DNA from: Roseburia porci | Lineage (GTDB): Bacteria; Bacillota; Clostridia; Lachnospirales; Lachnospiraceae | NCBI RefSeq assembly: GCF_009695765.1 | Contig: NZ_VUNI01000014.1 | Coordinates: 1 to 64,000, forward strand | Direction: 5' to 3' | Length of the DNA stretch: 64,000 nucleotides | Part shown: one piece after another, positions 60,332 to 64,000 of the stretch | Position numbering within the stretch: the first letter of the stretch is position 1 | How the letters are laid out: each line of letters begins with the position of its first letter | The notes under the pieces: generated by a model | Database searches by the model: none | What the model was told of the DNA's origin: nothing | The model's input: only the letters and a program-made list of their open reading frames with translations | Program-made: the position numbers and the translations under genes

Positions 60332-62236
60332 TTAATATTTAAATACTGCAACTCCGTATCCCGGAAGCGGGTATGCGAAAGAATATTCTCTTCCATCACA
60401 CTCGGATTTCACTGCTTTATAAGATACTTCACGATTCTCATCGGAACCAAAGAATTTCGGATCTTCGCTGTTTAAGATCAGTTTGTAGGTTTTCTTTTTC
60501 GGAACACCTACGCGATAATCCGGCCGTTCTACCGGCGTAAAATTAATTACAAACAGCAGATTGTTCTTTCCATCTTTGCTCTTTCGGATAAAGCTGAAAA
60601 TGCTTCTATCCGCATCATTTGCATTGATCCATTCGAATCCGTCCCAGCTGCTGTCAAGCTCATACAGGCAGCGGTTCCGTTTGTAAATGTGGAGCAGTTC
60701 CTTCATCCATTTACTGATTTTCTGATGATTTGGATTCTCAAGCAGATACCAGTCGAGCTCTCTTGCCTCGCTCCATTCCTGTGCCTGCGCAAAATCCTGT
60801 CCCATAAACAGAAGTTTTTTGCCCGGATGTCCCATCATAAATGCATATCCTGCCATCAGATTGCGGAATTTGTCATCTTCAAGTCCCGGCATCTTATTTA
60901 ACATAGAGCATTTCAGATGTACAACCTCATCGTGCGATAACACAAGTATGTATTTCTCACTTTCATTATAGGTCATGGCAAAGGTCATCTTATAATGGTT
61001 ATTTTTCCGGAAATATGGATCCAGCTTCATATAATCCAGGAAATCATGCATCCAGCCCATGTTCCATTTGTAGCTGAAATTCAATCCATCTTCTTCGACT
61101 GGTCCGGTCACTTTCGGCCATGCGGTGGATTCCTCTGCAATCATGACGGTTCCAGGATTTCTTCCCAGGATCAATGTATTGATATGCTTAAAGAACTCAA
61201 TCGCCTCGAGGTTCTTATTATCTCCATATTTATTCGGGATCCACTGTCCTGGCTGTTTTCCATAATCAAGGTACAGCATCGATGCCACTGCATCTACACG
61301 GAGTCCGTCAATGTGGTAATGTTCAATCCACATAAGTGCGCTTCCGATCAGGAAGTTTTTGACTTCATTTTTGCCGTAATCAAAGATCTTGGTTCCCCAG
61401 TCCGGGTGCTCACCCTTCTTCGGATCCGCATATTCATAAAGCGGTGATCCGTCAAATTCTGCAAGACCATGTGCATCCTTTGGAAAATGCGCTGGAACCC
61501 AGTCAAGGATAACTCCGATATGATTTTTATGGCATTCATTGACAAAATGCGCAAATTCCTCCGGTGTTCCATATCGTGATGTCGGTGCATAATAGCCGGT
61601 TACCTGATATCCCCACGAACCATCGTAAGGATATTCCAAGATTCCCATAAGCTCGATGTGTGTATATCCCATGTCTTTGACATATTTGATCAGGCTTTTT
61701 TCCAGATCATGATAACTGTAAAAACCATCGTCTTCTCTTCCCGGATGACGTTTCCAGGAGCCCGAATGAACTTCATAGATTGTCATCGGCTGTTCATAAA
61801 CCTCATCTTTGCCAATCGATCTGCGGTGATCCATCCATTCGGAATCCGACCAGACAAAATGATCAATATCCGTAACTGCAGATGCCGTTCCCGGTCGAAG
61901 TTCTGCATAATTTGCATAAGGATCTGCTTTGTATAACTTTCTTCCATCCTTTGTGATAATCAGATATTTATACAAAGATCCTTTCTGTACCTTTGGTATG
62001 AACAATTCATATACACCCATGCCTTCCGGCTCGACACGTTCCATCTCGTGGGAGGTTTCATTCCAGTTGTTGAATTCTCCGATCACGTATACCTTTTCGG
62101 CATTTGGTGCCCATACGTTAAAACAAACCCCTTTTGTGTTTTTTCTCATCTGGATATGAGCGCCCAGCTTTTTGTAAATATCATAATGTGTGCCCTGTCC
62201 AAATAAATAGCTGTCTAATTCTGTAAAATTGCTCAT
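60332..62236 (-). CDS. glgB: 1,4-alpha-glucan branching enzyme
   Basis: A 634-residue GH13 enzyme making alpha-1,6 branches in glycogen. N-terminal CBM48 (GVCFNVWAPNAEKVYVIGEFNNW), TIM barrel with catalytic Asp in DGLRVDAVASML, Glu in MIAEESTAWP and the third acid in VLSHDEVVH, then a beta-domain. No other glg genes are visible here. Confidence 0.95.
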   Translation of the reverse strand: MSNFTELDSYLFGQGTHYDIYKKLGAHIQMRKNTKGVCFNVWAPNAEKVYVIGEFNNWNETSHEMERVEPEGMGVYELFIPKVQKGSLYKYLIITKDGRKLYKADPYANYAELRPGTASAVTDIDHFVWSDSEWMDHRRSIGKDEVYEQPMTIYEVHSGSWKRHPGREDDGFYSYHDLEKSLIKYVKDMGYTHIELMGILEYPYDGSWGYQVTGYYAPTSRYGTPEEFAHFVNECHKNHIGVILDWVPAHFPKDAHGLAEFDGSPLYEYADPKKGEHPDWGTKIFDYGKNEVKNFLIGSALMWIEHYHIDGLRVDAVASMLYLDYGKQPGQWIPNKYGDNKNLEAIEFFKHINTLILGRNPGTVMIAEESTAWPKVTGPVEEDGLNFSYKWNMGWMHDFLDYMKLDPYFRKNNHYKMTFAMTYNESEKYILVLSHDEVVHLKCSMLNKMPGLEDDKFRNLMAGYAFMMGHPGKKLLFMGQDFAQAQEWSEARELDWYLLENPNHQKISKWMKELLHIYKRNRCLYELDSSWDGFEWINANDADRSIFSFIRKSKDGKNNLLFVINFTPVERPDYRVGVPKKKTYKLILNSEDPKFFGSDENREVSYKAVKSECDGREYSFAYPLPGYGVAVFKY

Positions 62237-62281
62237 AGATATGCCCCTCCAATACTCATAACCATGATGTTATGTTATTTT

Positions 62282-64000
62282 TTATTCCTCAAAATCTCGC
62301 TCCCTCAAAAGAATCCGGTCATCCTCCGTATGCCGTTTTGCTGTTATAAAGCTGAATGCTTTTTTCCATCCAATGTGCTTTGAACGTTCGATTGCCTCGT
62401 CTACGATCTCTTTGACCTCCGTCAGTGTCGTTGCCTGATCGAGTCTCTGAATATTGCTGATGCGGTTATATAACGCAAGCACTGCCATCTCTTCCATCTC
62501 ATATCCAAGCTCTCTGGAATAAGATTTTGCAAATGCTACCAGTTCGTCATTGGTAAAGATCGGAACATTGATCTTCTCCGTGAATTTCTTGGCATAGCCA
62601 TCATCCAGTGAAAGTGCCTTTTTTATGCCCTTTGTCGTGTCTTCCATAATGACCAGAATTCCGCTGGAATCCTGCTCCAGAAGCAGAGAAAGTGTCACCG
62701 CACTTTGTCTGGACAGATTTCCTGCATTTTCAATGATCAGGCATCCTCCTGCCACCTTGCGGAGCAGCTGCTGGATATTCTTATGATTCAGTGCCTCGGA
62801 ATCGATCTTACCAATTCTTCCGTTCGGACGACCTGTCTCCTGCTGCATAGCCTTGATGATGCTTGTCGCAAGAACGGTTTTTCCACATCCATGTCCCCCC
62901 TGAATGATAAGGTTACCGGTAAAGGCTGTCTCATCCTCTTCAAAATGTCTTTTCAGTCCTGCAATTGCCTGACACAGCTGATCTTCCATTCCTTTTACCG
63001 GGACAAAATAAGAAAATACACTTCTTAATTCATCTGGAAGATGCATCATCGGCTTTTTCTCTTCCGGTTCAATAAACGGAATATCCGGAAGTCTGGTTGT
63101 CTCCGCCTTTAAAAATGCATCCGGATGAAATTTCGAAAGATCCGGGATTCGTTTGGTAATATCCGGAATCTCCTCTTCCTTCTCAGGAAGAATGGACTCT
63201 GTCATACTCTGTACGATCTGATCTGCTTCCTGTTCTGCCATTTCCTGCTCGATCGAATCCGCGATTTCCTCCGGATTCATTTCGGTTTCTTTGATTCCGT
63301 CTGTTTCTTCGAATTCCGCTATCGTATCCTGAATTGCATCCGTTTTTGGCTGCTCTTTTGTCTGGTCAAATTCAACGGTTTCGATCTCCGGTGCCTCAGA
63401 TTCTTCCATCTCAGGCTCCGGCATCTCATCCTCTGAAGTTTCAATCTCCAGAGTGCCTGCCCCGGCAGCTTCCTCTACCGGAATCTCTGCCTCATCCACA
63501 TGGCTTTTGACACTGGCAAGCTGCTCATCGAAAAATGCGTTCTCATTGTTCAAACGCTCGATCTCTTTGCCAAGAATATCATTCATATCGGCAAAAATCT
63601 GTCCTGCCTCTTTCTCCTGTGGAGTAAGAATATCATCGTATTCATAATCATCATCTTCCGCATAATCCTGATCGGATTCTAATTCCCGGAGTTCATCCGA
63701 ATCCTGTTGTTCTGCAGGTTCTGTAGTATCAATCTCCGTAATTGGGATCTCAGAGGATACTGTTTCCCCGGATTTCGTTTCCGCTTCATCGTCCTGCTCA
63801 GGTTCATCTTTCAGATACTGCTGCTGTAACAGTTCTCTCGGTGAGATTCCTGCATCTAACTTCGGTATTACATCGGTAAGCCGGTCCATAATGTCCCCTG
63901 CTTCCTGTAAAGCCTTGGCTTTTGCAGATTCCAGCTTCCGCTGTTTTGCAATCTCAAGGGCTTCTTCTGCCGCTTTCTTTGTCTTCTCCCACTCTTCAAG
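62282..64000 (-). CDS. AAA/P-loop ATPase with acidic linker, partial at 5' end
   Basis: The frame stays open through the right edge (LEEWEKTKKAAEEALEI... upstream of the ATG at 63889), so the start lies outside the window. Visible are a coiled coil, a long Glu/Asp-rich disordered region (residues about 20-230 counted from 63889), and a C-terminal AAA-type domain with Walker A IIQGGHGCGKTVLATSI, then GGCLIIENAGNLSRQ in place of Walker B and a lid with YNRISNIQRLDQA. The family is not recognised with confidence. Confidence 0.75.
   Translation of the reverse strand, partial: LEEWEKTKKAAEEALEIAKQRKLESAKAKALQEAGDIMDRLTDVIPKLDAGISPRELLQQQYLKDEPEQDDEAETKSGETVSSEIPITEIDTTEPAEQQDSDELRELESDQDYAEDDDYEYDDILTPQEKEAGQIFADMNDILGKEIERLNNENAFFDEQLASVKSHVDEAEIPVEEAAGAGTLEIETSEDEMPEPEMEESEAPEIETVEFDQTKEQPKTDAIQDTIAEFEETDGIKETEMNPEEIADSIEQEMAEQEADQIVQSMTESILPEKEEEIPDITKRIPDLSKFHPDAFLKAETTRLPDIPFIEPEEKKPMMHLPDELRSVFSYFVPVKGMEDQLCQAIAGLKRHFEEDETAFTGNLIIQGGHGCGKTVLATSIIKAMQQETGRPNGRIGKIDSEALNHKNIQQLLRKVAGGCLIIENAGNLSRQSAVTLSLLLEQDSSGILVIMEDTTKGIKKALSLDDGYAKKFTEKINVPIFTNDELVAFAKSYSRELGYEMEEMAVLALYNRISNIQRLDQATTLTEVKEIVDEAIERSKHIGWKKAFSFITAKRHTEDDRILLRERDFEE

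Overview
The window looks like chromosome from a gut-type, spore-lineage, flagellated member of the Firmicutes, most likely Lachnospiraceae. The evidence is family-level gene content: a BofA/DUF2508 pair, MecA, FliS and flagellin, a Flp-type Tad pilus locus with DUF5702, DUF6145, DUF6240, and a conjugative element with DUF6462, DUF5688 and PrgI genes. Genus cannot be read from the sequence. Both window ends fall inside features.

Region 1 (1-24.6 kb) is most of an integrative conjugative element (ICE), transcribed almost entirely on the minus strand away from lysS. From the lysS side it carries three DUF6462 genes, a roughly 525-base structured non-coding stretch, two small proteins, a ParM/ParR-like segregation pair, very small ORFs with strong ribosome binding sites, a lipoprotein, a 1793-residue thioester/CnaB LPXTG adhesin, DUF5688, a RadC-like protein, a toprim protein, a phased hairpin array beside a possible oriT, MobC and relaxase, and the type IV secretion genes (PcfB, VirD4, VirB2-, VirB6-, VirB3/PrgI- and VirB4-like). 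The VirB4 gene is cut just after Walker A by what looks like the 5' end of a group II intron that runs off the left edge. No integrase or sortase gene is inside the window.

Region 2 (24.7-35 kb) is housekeeping chromosome: greA-lysS behind a consensus promoter, the argF-birA-DUF6145-coaX-dusB operon, a secreted SleB-like cell-wall hydrolase with a WalR-type box at its start site, an orphan 424-residue protein, and murG.

Region 3 (35.6-48.4 kb) has a HIT protein, a soluble histidine kinase, a flavodoxin-SCP2 protein and a rhomboid protease, then a complete minus-strand Tad pilus operon: prepilin peptidase, TadZ-like, CpaF, TadB, TadC-like, Flp pilin, DUF5702, TadE-like, a second prepilin peptidase, a mini-TadE and a DUF6382-FHA protein. 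Its promoter lies at 48364-48392.

Region 4 (48.4-64 kb) holds bofA/DUF2508, fliS and flagellin behind a sigma-28-type promoter, DUF1858, mecA, an unusual serine/threonine kinase fused to a P-loop domain with a second P-loop gene behind it, a GH18 hydrolase, an amidase, a 1056-residue DUF6240 protein with FliK-like C-terminus and its own sigma-28-type promoter, glgB, and a partial AAA-type gene running off the right edge.

The most interesting material is the ICE's non-coding architecture (32-bp phased hairpins, large structured RNA candidate, leader peptides, intron), and the possible link between the kinase/P-loop pair, the FHA protein and the Tad pilus. All family names rest on reading the sequence by eye; no database search was run.
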